In this document: piece after piece, positions 8,587-17,899 of the stretch
Position numbering within the stretch: position 1 is the first letter of the stretch
Layout of the letters: each line of letters begins with the position of its first letter
Notes under the pieces: model-generated
Told to the model about the DNA's origin: nothing
Databases searched by the model: none
Seen by the model: only the letters and a program-made list of their open reading frames with translations
Made by a program: the position numbers and the translations under genes
NCBI RefSeq assembly: GCF_900564145.1
Contig: NZ_UOOB01000001.1
Span: forward strand, 3,102,754 to 3,166,753
Direction: 5' to 3'
DNA length: 64,000 nt
Source: Comamonas sp. lk
GTDB taxonomy: Bacteria; Pseudomonadota; Gammaproteobacteria; Burkholderiales; Burkholderiaceae_C

Positions 8587-10023
8587 TCAATGAGAGGCAC
8601 CAGGCACGGCTTGGCGCACGCGCAAGATGCTGAACACACCGGCCAGCGCCGCAAAGCCGCCAGCCACCGCCAGGGCCAGTGCCTCGGCATGACCGCCATG
8701 TCCGCCCGAGAAGGTAAAGATGGTGGCCAGCACCACCACGCCCAAGGTCTGCCCCGTCAAACGGGCCGAGCTGAGCATGCCGCCGGCAGCGCCGCTGCGG
8801 GCCAGCGGGGCCGAGCTGACGATGGTGTGATTGTTGGGCGACTGGTAGAGCGCAAAACCGCTGCCCGCCAGCACCATGCGCCAGACCATGTCCCAATGGG
8901 CCACATCGTCGGGCATCACGGCCAGCAGCCACAGGCCGCAGGCAAACATGCTCATGCCAATACCGCCCAGCAGTCCGTCGGATACCTTGCCTATCAGGCG
9001 GCCCGCCACCGGAGCCGTAGCCATGGTAGCCAGCGGCCAGGCCGTGATCAGCATGCCCGCTTCTATGGGCGTGAGGCCTTTGGCATCCAGCAGCAGAAAT
9101 GGCAGGGCCAGATAGGAGAGCATCTGCGCACAGAAGGCGCTGACCGAGCCGCACATGGACAGTGCAAACACCGGTATGCGCAGCAAATCCACGGGAAACA
9201 GCGGCGCACTCTTGTACCACTGGCGGCGCAGATAGACCGCGCCCACCAGCACACCCGCCGCCAGCAACCACCAGCCCGAGGGCAGCCATGGCGGCCCAGC
9301 CGCCGCATCATGTCCGCCAATGCGCGCGCCCAGCTGCTCGCCGCCCAGAAACAGCAGCGTGAACATCAGAATATTGAGCAACACATCCAGCGGCGAGATT
9401 TTTTCCTTCGCGCTGCTGGCCACCGGATTCATGGGCAGGGCCTGGCGGCCCAGCCAGAGGGTGGCAATGCCCAGCGGCACATTCATGGCAAACAGCCAGG
9501 ACCAGTGGGCCACCGACAAAATGGCCGCCGCCACCGAAGGCCCGGCCATGGAAGCCGTGGCCACCACCAGGGAGTTGATGGCCATGCCCCGGCCCAGCCG
9601 ATTGCTGGGGTAGATCAGACGCACCAGCGCGGCGTTCACGCTCATCACCCCCGCCGCCCCCATGCCTTGCAGCACACGCGCGGCAATCAGGCTCGATAGC
9701 GAGTCAGCCATCATGGCGGCTGCAGAAGCTGCTACAAAAACAGCTGTTCCCACCAGATACACACGGCGGTAGCCCAGGCGTTCGCCCAGGGCCGCCAGCG
9801 GCAGCAGCAGCACCAGACTGGCCAGCTGGTAGGCGCTGACCACCCACAAAGTCTGGGCCGAGCTGGCCTGCAACTCACGGGCAATCGCCGGCAGGGCCAG
9901 ATTGACGATGCTGCTGTCCAGCACCGACAGTGTCAGCCCCACGATGATGACCAGCATGGCCAGGCCGCGCCGCCCCTCGGGTAGACCATCTGCAATGGCG
10001 GCGTGCTGCGGCACTGCGCTCAT
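8587..10023 (-). CDS. MFS drug exporter, DHA2 (14-TMS) family
   Basis: The 478-residue polytopic membrane protein resembles EmrB/QacA-type proton antiporters. It has a DSSIVNLALPAIARELQ motif in TM1, a motif-A-like loop GERLGYRRVY between TM2 and TM3, and about 14 predicted hydrophobic segments. It probably exports cationic or hydrophobic compounds. Its ATG overlaps the stop codon of the preceding Bcr/CflA-type gene (ATGA), so the two exporters are translationally coupled. There is no fusion-protein partner, so it is probably a single-component pump. Substrate unknown. Confidence 0.88.
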   Translation of the reverse strand: MSAVPQHAAIADGLPEGRRGLAMLVIIVGLTLSVLDSSIVNLALPAIARELQASSAQTLWVVSAYQLASLVLLLPLAALGERLGYRRVYLVGTAVFVAASAAAMMADSLSSLIAARVLQGMGAAGVMSVNAALVRLIYPSNRLGRGMAINSLVVATASMAGPSVAAAILSVAHWSWLFAMNVPLGIATLWLGRQALPMNPVASSAKEKISPLDVLLNILMFTLLFLGGEQLGARIGGHDAAAGPPWLPSGWWLLAAGVLVGAVYLRRQWYKSAPLFPVDLLRIPVFALSMCGSVSAFCAQMLSYLALPFLLLDAKGLTPIEAGMLITAWPLATMATAPVAGRLIGKVSDGLLGGIGMSMFACGLWLLAVMPDDVAHWDMVWRMVLAGSGFALYQSPNNHTIVSSAPLARSGAAGGMLSSARLTGQTLGVVVLATIFTFSGGHGGHAEALALAVAGGFAALAGVFSILRVRQAVPGASH

Positions 10024-11240
10024 GGCTGAGCGTCCTGTGCTGCCGCCACACGGTGGCCGCGAGCGCCGCCCAGGGTGATCCAGGTCAGGGCCACGCCGAC
10101 CAGTGCGCCAGCAGCCATGCCCACCACCATGGGCAGGGGCTTGCCGTTGGAGAAATGACCCACGATCTGCATGGCGGCCGCGCCCGACAGCATTTGCAAA
10201 GTACCCAGCAGAGCCGAAGCCGTGCCGGCAATCGCGCCATGCTCTTCCAGCGCCAGCACCGATGTGGTGGGAATCACCAGGCCCATCAAGGCACTGGCAA
10301 TGAAATACAGCACGATGAGCACGGCCAGCTCCTCACCACCGAGCAGGTAGTAGCTGAGCAGGGACACCATGACCACGCCCGAGCCCGTGGCCGCCGCCTT
10401 GACCACCGGCACCAGCCCAAAGCGCTGGCCCAGCCTGGCCGTGAACTGGGCCGAGCCGATAAAGGCAATGGCATTGAGCGCAAACGCCAGGCTGTACTGC
10501 GTGGAGCTCAGACCGTAGTGGTTGATCAGCACAAAGGGCGAGCCGGCCAGATAGACGAAAAAGCCTGCCATGGCGCTGCCGCCGATAAAGACCAGACCCA
10601 GGTAATGCCAGTCGCGCAGCAGCACGCCATAGGCCTGCAGCGCACCGCGCAAGCTGCTATCCAGCCGCGCCTCTGGCGTGCGGGTTTCCTGCACGCCGCG
10701 CCAGGTAGCGACCAAGCCCAGAATGGCGGCCACGGCCACCACCCAGAACACGCCGCGCCAGCTGGTCAGGCCAATCACGGCACTGCCTGCCAGCGGCGCC
10801 AGAATCGGCGAGACGCTGAACACCAGCATCAGCAGCGACATCATGCGCGCCGCCGCGTGGCCGGTATGCAGATCGCGCACCACGGCACGCGGCACGGCCA
10901 TGCCGGCGGCTGCGCCCAGACCTTGAATGAAGCGAAACACCACCAGTGTCTCGATATTGGTGGCCAGAGCGCAGCCCACACTGGCCGCAGCAAACAGGAT
11001 CAACCCAAAGTACAGCGGCGGCTTGCGGCCCACCATGTCCGACACCGGGCCGTAGAGCAGTTGCCCCACGCCTATGGACAGGAAAAACGCCGTGAGGCTG
11101 GCTTGCACCGCACCCACATCCGCGCCCAGATGGCTGCCAATCTGCGGCAGCGCGGGCAAATACATATCGATGGCAAAAGGGCCTATGGCCGATAACAAAC
11201 CCAGTATCAGAACCAGGCGCAGGGAAACAGTAGCTTGCAT
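10020..11240 (-). CDS. MFS drug-resistance transporter, Bcr/CflA family
   Basis: The start at 11240 (MQATVSLRLVLIL) gives 406 residues, the usual 12-TMS length; the longer open frame upstream is not protein-like. Bcr/CflA hallmarks are the N-terminal GPFAIDMYLPALPQIG motif and the VSDMVGRKPPLYFGL loop (motif A) after TM2. Bcr proteins export bicyclomycin, sulfonamides or dipeptides; substrate here unknown. It is the first gene of a two-gene exporter operon with a 4-bp overlap into the DHA2 gene. Confidence 0.88.
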   Translation of the reverse strand: MQATVSLRLVLILGLLSAIGPFAIDMYLPALPQIGSHLGADVGAVQASLTAFFLSIGVGQLLYGPVSDMVGRKPPLYFGLILFAAASVGCALATNIETLVVFRFIQGLGAAAGMAVPRAVVRDLHTGHAAARMMSLLMLVFSVSPILAPLAGSAVIGLTSWRGVFWVVAVAAILGLVATWRGVQETRTPEARLDSSLRGALQAYGVLLRDWHYLGLVFIGGSAMAGFFVYLAGSPFVLINHYGLSSTQYSLAFALNAIAFIGSAQFTARLGQRFGLVPVVKAAATGSGVVMVSLLSYYLLGGEELAVLIVLYFIASALMGLVIPTTSVLALEEHGAIAGTASALLGTLQMLSGAAAMQIVGHFSNGKPLPMVVGMAAGALVGVALTWITLGGARGHRVAAAQDAQP

Positions 11241-11443
11241 AGATACCCAATTGTCATGTGAAGTGGATTTATCTGCTGACCGTGCATCCAACAGCCCCCC
11301 AGCCTTTACACAATATGCGTGTGCAGCTATGCTTTTTAAAGCGGCTGATTTCACACAGCCTGACAGCACCGCCAAGCCCAGCACCTTGATCTGTGTTGGG
11401 TCTATGTTGGCTCTGCCCTTCACCCTGATCCGCCCCGCCCCTG

Positions 11444-12118
11444 ATGAACGCCATGCCCCTGCCCAGCTTTCGTTTCCCTTTCACCACCACGCTGTGCTGT
11501 GCCGCGGCAGCGCTGGCCCCCTGTCTGGTACAGGCACAGGCAAGCCAGAACAGCACGGCAGCCCAGCCTTCTACCAAAGAGCAGGTAGCCAGTGCTTCAT
11601 CGGCGAACGGACAGCTAGCACATGGTCCCTGGATGATTGATACCCGTGCCCGCCTGGCCTGGCCGCGCTGTGCCGAGGGCATGGTCTGGGACGGCAAGAA
11701 CTGCGGCGGCACGGCCCGGCTGTTCACCTACAAACAGGCACAGGCCCACGCCGCACAGCGCAACCAGGCCGAAGGCCAGCGCTGGCGGTTGCCGCGCGTC
11801 AATGAGTTCAAGCGATTGCTGGACCGGAGCAGCCAGCCCCAAGGCCTGAACCCCGCCCTGTTTCCCGATGCGCCGCGCGACTGGCATTGGACGGCGACTG
11901 CTTCCGTCAACAGCCAGCGCCTCAACCAGTACAACTACAGCCAGATCAACCGATCGGAAAATCTCTCCAGCCTGTCGGCCCAGCAAGCCTGGGCGGTGAA
12001 CACCGAAACCCTGCAAGCCGTGCCCGACATGGGCAAGGCCAATGCCTTGCTGCTGCGTCTGGTGCGCCCGGCCACGGCAGAGGAACTGGCCGCAGCAGCC
12101 CAGACAGTCCAGAAATAA
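11444..12118 (+). CDS. Exported DUF1566 (Lcl C-terminal-like) domain protein
   Basis: The 224-residue product has a signal peptide (about residues 1-31, ending AQA-SQ), a short Ser/Ala linker and a DUF1566-like fold: DTRARLAWPRCAEG, a Cys pair (PRC and NCGG), WRLPRVNEFKRLLD and WHWTATASVN. In this family the W-R-L-P and W-T-T/S segments are the conserved core. Such proteins are often surface or periplasmic and of unknown role. It is divergent from the exporter operon and ends at the shared convergent terminator. Confidence 0.75.
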   Translation: MNAMPLPSFRFPFTTTLCCAAAALAPCLVQAQASQNSTAAQPSTKEQVASASSANGQLAHGPWMIDTRARLAWPRCAEGMVWDGKNCGGTARLFTYKQAQAHAAQRNQAEGQRWRLPRVNEFKRLLDRSSQPQGLNPALFPDAPRDWHWTATASVNSQRLNQYNYSQINRSENLSSLSAQQAWAVNTETLQAVPDMGKANALLLRLVRPATAEELAAAAQTVQK

Positions 12119-12147
12119 AAAAGGCCTTGCCGCTACAGCAAGGCCTT
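12115..12147 (-). terminator. Rho-independent terminator of the 15487-12167 gene run
   Basis: AAGGCCTTGC (12121-12130) pairs with GCAAGGCCTT (12138-12147) across a 7-base loop. On the - strand the stem is followed by a T run (12120-12115), so it terminates the gene ending at 12167. It overlaps the stop of the convergent DUF1566 gene. Confidence 0.8.
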
Positions 12148-12166
12148 GGCCCCAGGCGCCCGCTAC

Positions 12167-13072
12167 TCAACCAGCGCGCAGCGCCGCTTTCAGGCTCACG
12201 CCCAGTTCGGGTTTGTGGGCAAACGGGTCGGTGGGGTTGCGCGCCTGCACCACATCTTCCAGCCGCGTCTGCACCGAGCCCAGGGCTTGCGGGTGGCTGT
12301 AGATATAGAACTGGCCGCTGGCAACCGCGTCAAATACCTTTTGCGCCACCTCGGCCGCCGTGACCTTGCCGGAGCTGACCGCCTTGTCCGTCATGGCCTG
12401 GCCAATCTTCTGGCTGGCCGTCAGCGGCTGATCGCCCATGGCTGCAGGGCGGTTGCGTTCGCTGTGGCCGATGCCTGTGGGTACAAAAAACGGGCATAGC
12501 AGGCTGGCACTGACCTGATCGCTGACCAGGGCCAGATCCTGGTACAGCGTCTCGGTCAGGCTCACCACCGCATGCTTGCTGACGTTGTAAATGCCCATAT
12601 TGGGCGGAGCCAGCAAACCGGCCATGCTGGCGGTGTTGACGATATGGCCCTCGAAGCTGGGGTCGGCCTTGGCGGCCTCCAGCATCATGGGGGTGAACAG
12701 GCGCACGCCATGAATCACGCCCCAGACGTTCACGCCCAGCACCCACTGCCAGTCGGCCACAGTGTTTTCCCACACCAGACCGCCCGCACCCACGCCGGCG
12801 TTGTTGAACACAAAGTGCGGCGCGCCAAACCGGGTCTTCACCTCGGCCGCCAGCGCCTCCATCTGCGCGGCGTCCGACACGTCCACCTTGCAGGCCAGCA
12901 CCTGGGCACCGGCGGCTTTCATCTCGGCTTCCGCCTTGTCCAGCGCCTCTTGCTGCACATCCACCAGCACCAGGTTCATGCCGCGCTGGGCGGCAATGCG
13001 TGCGCACTCCAGGCCAAAGCCCGAAGCAGCGCCGGTCAACACCGCAGTTTTACCTTCAAAGTTGCGAATCAT
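12167..13072 (-). CDS. Short-chain dehydrogenase/reductase
   Basis: The 301-residue classical SDR has a TGAASGFG cofactor-binding motif near residue 13, NNAG at about 90, Ser in NTASMAG and the catalytic YNVSK (about 165-169). It contains a D-V motif after beta-2 (VLVDVQQE), which favours NAD. The last 60 residues form a family-variable C-terminal extension. It is the last gene of a - strand run (SDR, thioesterase, reductase, SDR) that suggests metabolism of acyl-CoA or ketone compounds. It starts 10 bp after the reductase gene and ends just before a terminator. Substrate unknown. Confidence 0.88.
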   Translation of the reverse strand: MIRNFEGKTAVLTGAASGFGLECARIAAQRGMNLVLVDVQQEALDKAEAEMKAAGAQVLACKVDVSDAAQMEALAAEVKTRFGAPHFVFNNAGVGAGGLVWENTVADWQWVLGVNVWGVIHGVRLFTPMMLEAAKADPSFEGHIVNTASMAGLLAPPNMGIYNVSKHAVVSLTETLYQDLALVSDQVSASLLCPFFVPTGIGHSERNRPAAMGDQPLTASQKIGQAMTDKAVSSGKVTAAEVAQKVFDAVASGQFYIYSHPQALGSVQTRLEDVVQARNPTDPFAHKPELGVSLKAALRAG

Positions 13073-13082
13073 GACCAGCCTC

Positions 13083-14099
13083 TCAGATCAGCTTGACGAG
13101 TTGCTTGCCGAAATTCTTGCCTTTGAGCAGCCCCAGGAAGGCCGCAGGCGCCGAAGCAATGCCTTGCGAGATGGACTCGCGCGGGCGCAGCTTACCGGTG
13201 GCCACCAGCGTACCCAGCTCGGTCAGGGCATCGGCCCAGACTTCCATGTGCTCGCTGACGATAAAACCTTCCAGCTTCAAGCGGTTGACCAGAATCAGCG
13301 CCGGATTGGCCAGCGGCATCGGCTGACCGTCGTAGCCGGCAATCATGCCGCACAGGGCAATGCGGGCAAACGCATTGGTGCGCAGCAGCACGGCATCAAA
13401 GATGTAGCCACCCACGTTCTCGAAATAGCCGTCAATGCCATCAGGGCAGGCATCCTTGAGCGCCTTGGCCATGGTCTTGACGTCGGTGTGCTCGCGGTAG
13501 TCGATGCAGGCATCAAAGCCCAGCTCGCTCACCGCATAGCTGCACTTTTCCGGCCCGCCCGCAATGCCCACCACGCGGCAGCCGCGCGCCTTGGCCAGCG
13601 CCACGAAGGCACTGCCCACCGCACCGGTCGCGGCGCTGATGACCACGGTCTCGCCCGCCTTGGGGTTGATGATCTTGACCAGGCCATACCAGGCCGTCAC
13701 GCCGGGCATGCCCACGGCGCCCAGGTAATACGACAGCGGCACATGGGTGGTATCGACCTTGCGCAACGCGCCGGGCACATTGGCATCGACCGCCGAATAT
13801 TCCTGCCAGCCGCCCATGCCCACCACCTTGTCACCGGCCTGGTACTTGGGATGGCGGCTTTCCACCACCTCGCCCACGGTACCGCCCAGCATGACTTCAC
13901 CCAGGGGCTGGGGCACCGCATAGCTCTTGGATTCATTCATGCGACCGCGCATATACGGGTCCAAGCTCAGAAAATGGTGGCGCACCAGCACCTGGCCATC
14001 TTGCAGCGTGGGCAGCGGCGACTGCACCAGCTTGAAGTTGCTCTCCACGGCTTCTCCCGTGGGGCGGTTATCGAGAAGAATCTGTTGGTTCACGGTCAT
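13083..14099 (-). CDS. NADPH-dependent medium-chain reductase, CurA/leukotriene B4 dehydrogenase-like
   Basis: The 338-residue zinc-independent MDR protein starts MTVNQQILLDNRPTGE, typical of CurA/YncB, with the LDPYMRGRM motif (about residue 45) and the Rossmann motif AATGAVGS at about residue 155. These enzymes reduce the C=C bond of alpha,beta-unsaturated ketones with NADPH. The substrate is not defined by sequence. GGAG lies 7 nt before the ATG. It is followed 10 bp later by the SDR gene. Confidence 0.88.
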   Translation of the reverse strand: MTVNQQILLDNRPTGEAVESNFKLVQSPLPTLQDGQVLVRHHFLSLDPYMRGRMNESKSYAVPQPLGEVMLGGTVGEVVESRHPKYQAGDKVVGMGGWQEYSAVDANVPGALRKVDTTHVPLSYYLGAVGMPGVTAWYGLVKIINPKAGETVVISAATGAVGSAFVALAKARGCRVVGIAGGPEKCSYAVSELGFDACIDYREHTDVKTMAKALKDACPDGIDGYFENVGGYIFDAVLLRTNAFARIALCGMIAGYDGQPMPLANPALILVNRLKLEGFIVSEHMEVWADALTELGTLVATGKLRPRESISQGIASAPAAFLGLLKGKNFGKQLVKLI

Positions 14100-14182
14100 G
14101 ATGTGTCTCCTGATGGGTATGGACAGCCAAACGGATATTCAAAAAGAAATTGCCTTGAAACCTATGTGTATCGTGCGAAAGC

Positions 14183-14197
14183 AGCTATCAATTAGCT
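14183..14197. repeat. Short AGCTATCAATTAGCT palindrome, dispersed-element copy
   Basis: An AGCTA/TAGCT inverted repeat lies in the 107-bp gap between the thioesterase and reductase genes. It shares AGCTATC with the other copies but lacks the distal ATAG, so it is a degenerate member. Confidence 0.35.
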
Positions 14198-14206
14198 GAT
14201 AACAAA

Positions 14207-14653
14207 CTAGTCGGTGGCCAGCGCTGTATCCGCGGGCTTGCGCTTCATGTATTTGAAAGTGCCTGTGGCATGCGCGCACAAACGGCCTTCAGCGTCGTAG
14301 ATGCGGCCTTCGGTAAACGCCATGGTGCCCGTGCGGTGCAGCAGAGCGCCCTTGCCAACCAGCGGCCCTTTGGCGGCCTGCATGAAGGAGGTCTTCATCT
14401 CGATGGTGACGACGCCCGACTGGAAATCCACGCTGCGGGCCGCCACGGCCATGGTCACATCCAGCAGCGTCATGGAGGCACCACCGTGCGTGACACCAAA
14501 GGAATTCAGATGCTCGGGTCGCGGCGTGTAGTGCAGCTCGGACTCGCCATCCTCCATTTTTTGGAGAGCAAAGCCCAGTTCATGCACAAAGGGAATTTCG
14601 GGACCAAAGGACAACACGGTAGGGATCTTTCTGTGGACTAGGAAGCGGGCCAT
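14207..14653 (-). CDS. PaaI-family hotdog thioesterase
   Basis: The 148-residue single-hotdog-domain protein has the conserved FGVTHGGASMTLLDVTMAVAA segment around residues 52-72, containing the HGG...D signature of the PaaI/YbgC-like acyl-CoA thioesterases. A basic C-terminus (KYMKRK) ends the fold. It probably hydrolyses acyl- or aryl-acyl-CoA esters in the cytoplasm. It sits between two dehydrogenase genes of the same strand; 42 bp separate it from the upstream SDR. A start at an internal Met is possible, but the 5' part is consistent with family length. Confidence 0.8.
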   Translation of the reverse strand: MARFLVHRKIPTVLSFGPEIPFVHELGFALQKMEDGESELHYTPRPEHLNSFGVTHGGASMTLLDVTMAVAARSVDFQSGVVTIEMKTSFMQAAKGPLVGKGALLHRTGTMAFTEGRIYDAEGRLCAHATGTFKYMKRKPADTALATD

Positions 14654-14695
14654 TGGCCCGCGAAACCTATGACTGTAGAGCTATTTCGCCCCGCT

Positions 14696-15487
14696 TCAGC
14701 CGCCCACCAGTGCGCTGACGCCGCCATCGACGGCCATCCACTGCCCCGTGATGTGCTTGCCTGCATCGCTGGCGTACAGCAGGGTCAGGCCTTTCAGGTC
14801 TTCGTCGTCACCCAGACGGCGCAGCGGCGCATGGGATTTCATTTCATCCTCGCCCAGCGTCTCGATCAAGATGGCAGCCATCTTGGTTTTGAAAAAACCG
14901 GGGCAGATCGCGTTGACGGTGATGCCGTGCACGCCCCATTCACCGGCCAGAGCCCGCGTGAAATTGATCACCGCGCCCTTGGAGGTGTTGTAGGCCACGG
15001 TTTTCATGCCCACGGGGTTGCCGCCCAGGCCGGCAATCGAGGCCAGATTGATGATGCGGCCGCACTTGCGCTCGATCATGGACAGACGGGCAATGCGCTG
15101 GCTCAGCAAAAAGTAGCCGCGCACATTGAGGTTCATCACCTTGTCCCAGGCCGATGTGGGATGGTCTTCGGCAGGCGCGCCCCAGCTGGCGCCGGCGTTG
15201 TTGATCAGAATGTCCACATGGCCCAGGCGCTGCACCGCCTCCTTGGCCAGCCGGTCGATGTCGGCTTCGTCGGCGCAATCGGCAGCAATCCAGTCTGCGT
15301 CGATACCGGCGGCCTTGAGTTCGGCTGCGGCCTCCTGGAGATCGGCGGCCTTGCGCGAAGTCAGCAGCACGCGGGCTCCGGCCTCGCCCAGCGCATGCGC
15401 CATCTGCAAGCCCAGGCCGCGCGAGCCGCCAGTCACCAGGGCGGTCTTGCCCGAGAGGTCAAAAAGTTGCTGCACCGTGCGTGTCAT
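14696..15487 (-). CDS. Short-chain dehydrogenase/reductase (FabG/gluconate 5-dehydrogenase-like)
   Basis: The 263-residue classical SDR shows TGGSRGLG at the cofactor site (about residues 18-25), NNAG near 93, catalytic Ser in LASIAG, YNTSK near 163 and the PGFFKTKM loop. Two in-frame ATGs lie at 15493 and 15487; GGAG at 15497-15500 is 8 nt from the second, which I prefer. It is the first gene of the four-gene - strand run that ends at the terminator near 12115. NADP preference is likely from the Arg after the glycine motif (TSRKAAD). Confidence 0.88.
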   Translation of the reverse strand: MTRTVQQLFDLSGKTALVTGGSRGLGLQMAHALGEAGARVLLTSRKAADLQEAAAELKAAGIDADWIAADCADEADIDRLAKEAVQRLGHVDILINNAGASWGAPAEDHPTSAWDKVMNLNVRGYFLLSQRIARLSMIERKCGRIINLASIAGLGGNPVGMKTVAYNTSKGAVINFTRALAGEWGVHGITVNAICPGFFKTKMAAILIETLGEDEMKSHAPLRRLGDDEDLKGLTLLYASDAGKHITGQWMAVDGGVSALVGG

Positions 15488-15617
15488 CCGCATGTCTCCT
15501 GGATTGGTGATGAATTTGAAGAGTCAGTCGGCGAGAGGCTGACTGCCCCTCATCGCTGCATTCATTGTGCAAGTGCGGCGCAGCGCCGCTTGTCACCTGC
15601 GTGTCGGCAACCGACGC

Positions 15618-16331
15618 TTACTCGAACAGCGAACGCGTGCCGCCCCAGGCACCGCCTTCCAGCTCCAGCATGCGCAGCTTGGTGATGGCGCCCTGCCCGC
15701 CCGAAAAACCTCCGGGCTGACGCCCTGCGGCCAACACCCGGTGGCAGGGCACGACAGGCGCAAACGGGTTGGCCCCCAGCGCCTGACCCACGGCGCGCGC
15801 CAAGCCCATGTCGCCCAGGGCACGCGCCACATCGCCATAGGTACAGGTCTGGCCCGGCGCCAGTGCGCGCGTAAAGGCATAGACACGGCGGTGAAAGTCG
15901 GAAACGCCAAACTCGTCCAGCGGCAGATTGCGCAAATCGGGCAGCATCTGGGGCAGCTTCTGGGCCTGGCGTTTCAACCAGATCGGGCGCAAATCGCCGA
16001 TCACGCCCTGCACTCGGGCCTCGGCCTGCACTGAGATATCCCAGTCAGAGCTGGGCAAGACACCGGCCAGCAATTGCTGCATGCCGCCAATCGCCTCACA
16101 CACCCAGTCGGGCAGCTCAGCGGCCATGGGGTATGCAGCATGCGCATGGGAGGGTTGCTGGCCATGGCGCTTTTCCAGCCCGCGCAGCATGCGCTCGCGG
16201 GTTTGTGTCAGCTCCAGCTCGGGCAGTTGCACGGCCACCAGGGCGGCTTGATTCCAGGCCAGGCCGCAGACACCGATGCGGGTGGCAAACAAGGCATGGG
16301 CCTGGGACATGGGGGCGAGGGCAACAGTCAT
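15618..16331 (-). CDS. ogt: Methylated-DNA-protein cysteine methyltransferase (Ogt/MGMT type)
   Basis: The 237-residue product carries the suicide alkyl-acceptor motif PVVPCHRVLAAGR close to the C-terminus, preceded by the helix-turn-helix GDVARALGDMGLARAVGQALGANP. It removes methyl groups from O6-methylguanine in DNA by irreversible transfer to its own Cys. The N-terminal ribonuclease-like domain is longer than in E. coli Ogt (about 171 residues), and the protein has no Ada N-terminal metal site. The start at 16331 (MTVALAPM) is preferred to the upstream in-frame Met. The symbol denotes the family, not proven orthology. Confidence 0.88.
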   Translation of the reverse strand: MTVALAPMSQAHALFATRIGVCGLAWNQAALVAVQLPELELTQTRERMLRGLEKRHGQQPSHAHAAYPMAAELPDWVCEAIGGMQQLLAGVLPSSDWDISVQAEARVQGVIGDLRPIWLKRQAQKLPQMLPDLRNLPLDEFGVSDFHRRVYAFTRALAPGQTCTYGDVARALGDMGLARAVGQALGANPFAPVVPCHRVLAAGRQPGGFSGGQGAITKLRMLELEGGAWGGTRSLFE

Positions 16332-16441
16332 GAGCCCCAGTTTAGAGCCGCATATGCCACAGTCAAAAATTTTCAAACCACTGGATACAAAATCAGGTTA
16401 TTACTGTATATTTACCCAGTCATCACTGTGAACTTACGGAC

Positions 16442-16741
16442 ATGCAAGAAGCCACTTTCACCGTTTCCCTATGCGATTACCCCGAGCTGCCCGAAGACAA
16501 GCGCCTTCAGGCCGAGGCCCGCTACGCCCGCGTACTAGCCAAACAACTGGGCGGCGAAGAGCAGGTCTCCGAAGCACTCATCCTGGTACAAGGGCTGGAG
16601 GACACGCCGCCCGAGGAAATTACCGAAGACGCCAAGCAGATGTTTCAGCGCTGGATAAAAGCCGCCCGCGCCGCAGGCGAAGCCGCCTTGCAAGGCATAG
16701 GCGGCACGGAAAGCTGTTTTTTCGATGTGCGCCGGGCCTGA
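16442..16741 (+). CDS. Small acidic protein of unknown function
   Basis: The 99-residue acidic protein is predicted mostly helical, with no signal peptide and no metal motif. It is divergent from the alkyltransferase gene, about 110 bp away across an AT-rich promoter-like gap. Coding looks real: GC-rich third codon positions, no credible competing frame and sensible composition. I do not recognise the family. Confidence 0.65.
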   Translation: MQEATFTVSLCDYPELPEDKRLQAEARYARVLAKQLGGEEQVSEALILVQGLEDTPPEEITEDAKQMFQRWIKAARAAGEAALQGIGGTESCFFDVRRA

Positions 16742-16884
16742 GCCCAGCTTGCAGATAGCAGGAATGCGCACCGCAGCACACGCAGGCCTTGCGAACTGCA
16801 TACACTGTCGCCCTTTCCTCTGACTCTCTACCGGGTCGTGCCGCGTGCTGTCACGCTAAGCGGCATGTCCCGGGCACTTTGCCC

Positions 16885-17835
16885 ATGCAAGCCCTGCTCG
16901 ACGCCATCGCCGCCATGCCCTACCCCACGGATGCCACGCGCATCTTTCATGGCCGGGGCGGCCGTTTTCCGGGCTGCGAGCAGATCTCGCTTGATGCCTA
17001 CCCGCCCGTCATCGTGCTCACCAGCTTTGCGCCCATGGACGAGCCGCAACTGGCCGCCATCGGCGCCGCCCTTGAGGCCCGCTGGCAGCAGGTGGCACCG
17101 GCCGGCGAAAGCCTGAACTGGGTGTTTCAAAGCCGCAATGTGGGCGCCAATGTCGAGCCCCGCATCATGGCCGGCACCATACCCGAGCAGCATGTGGTGA
17201 CCGAAAACGGCGCCCGCTACCAAGTGCATATTGCGCGCGGACAAAACCACGGCCTGTTTCTGGACATGGCGGCCGGCCGCGAATGGGTGCGCCGCCTGGT
17301 GGAAGCTCACCCTCAACCCCAACGCATGCGGGTGCTCAACCTCTTTGCCTATACCTGCGCGTTTTCCGTGGTCGCCAAGCGCGCGGGCGCGGGCCAGGTG
17401 CTCAATATGGACATGAGCAAGGGCGCGCTCACCGTAGGCCAGCAAAACCACCAGCTCAACGGCGTGAAAGCCGGGGCCAGCTTTGCGGCCCACGACATCT
17501 TCAGCAGCTGGGGCAAGATTGGCCGCGGCGGGCCGTATGACCTGATCGTGGTCGATCCTCCCAGCTACCAGAAGGGCAGCTTTGTCGCCACCAAGGACTA
17601 TGCGCGCCTGGTGCGTCGTCTGTCGGACTTGCTGCTGCCCGGCGGCCATGCTCTGCTGTGCCTGAACGCGCCGGAGCTGGGCACGGATTTTCTGAAGGCC
17701 CAAGTGGCTGAATCCGCCCCCGCGCTGCAGTTTGTGGAGCGTGTTGCCAACCCACCCCAGTTTGCCGACGTGGATGAGGAACGCAGCCTCAAGGTGTTGG
17801 TCTACCGCGAACCTTTGCTGGACGCAGCTATTTGA
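16885..17835 (+). CDS. SAM-dependent methyltransferase, RlmI/RlmL-like
   Basis: The start at 16885 (MQALLDAIAAMPYP) gives 316 residues; the upstream open frame is judged non-coding. The class I methyltransferase core has FAYTCAFSVVA (motif I region), NMDMSKGAL (acidic loop binding SAM), and VDPPSYQKGSF, the D-P-P-S/x-Y/F signature of 23S rRNA m5C methyltransferases RlmI/RlmL. The N-terminal region differs from the PUA domain of RlmI, so the exact RNA target is unproven. Probable cytoplasmic rRNA-modifying enzyme. Confidence 0.8.
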   Translation: MQALLDAIAAMPYPTDATRIFHGRGGRFPGCEQISLDAYPPVIVLTSFAPMDEPQLAAIGAALEARWQQVAPAGESLNWVFQSRNVGANVEPRIMAGTIPEQHVVTENGARYQVHIARGQNHGLFLDMAAGREWVRRLVEAHPQPQRMRVLNLFAYTCAFSVVAKRAGAGQVLNMDMSKGALTVGQQNHQLNGVKAGASFAAHDIFSSWGKIGRGGPYDLIVVDPPSYQKGSFVATKDYARLVRRLSDLLLPGGHALLCLNAPELGTDFLKAQVAESAPALQFVERVANPPQFADVDEERSLKVLVYREPLLDAAI

Positions 17836-17899
17836 GATAAAAAAGGCCTCAAGCCCTTATTAATCAACCGCATTCCGCTATTTATTTTGATGATTCACC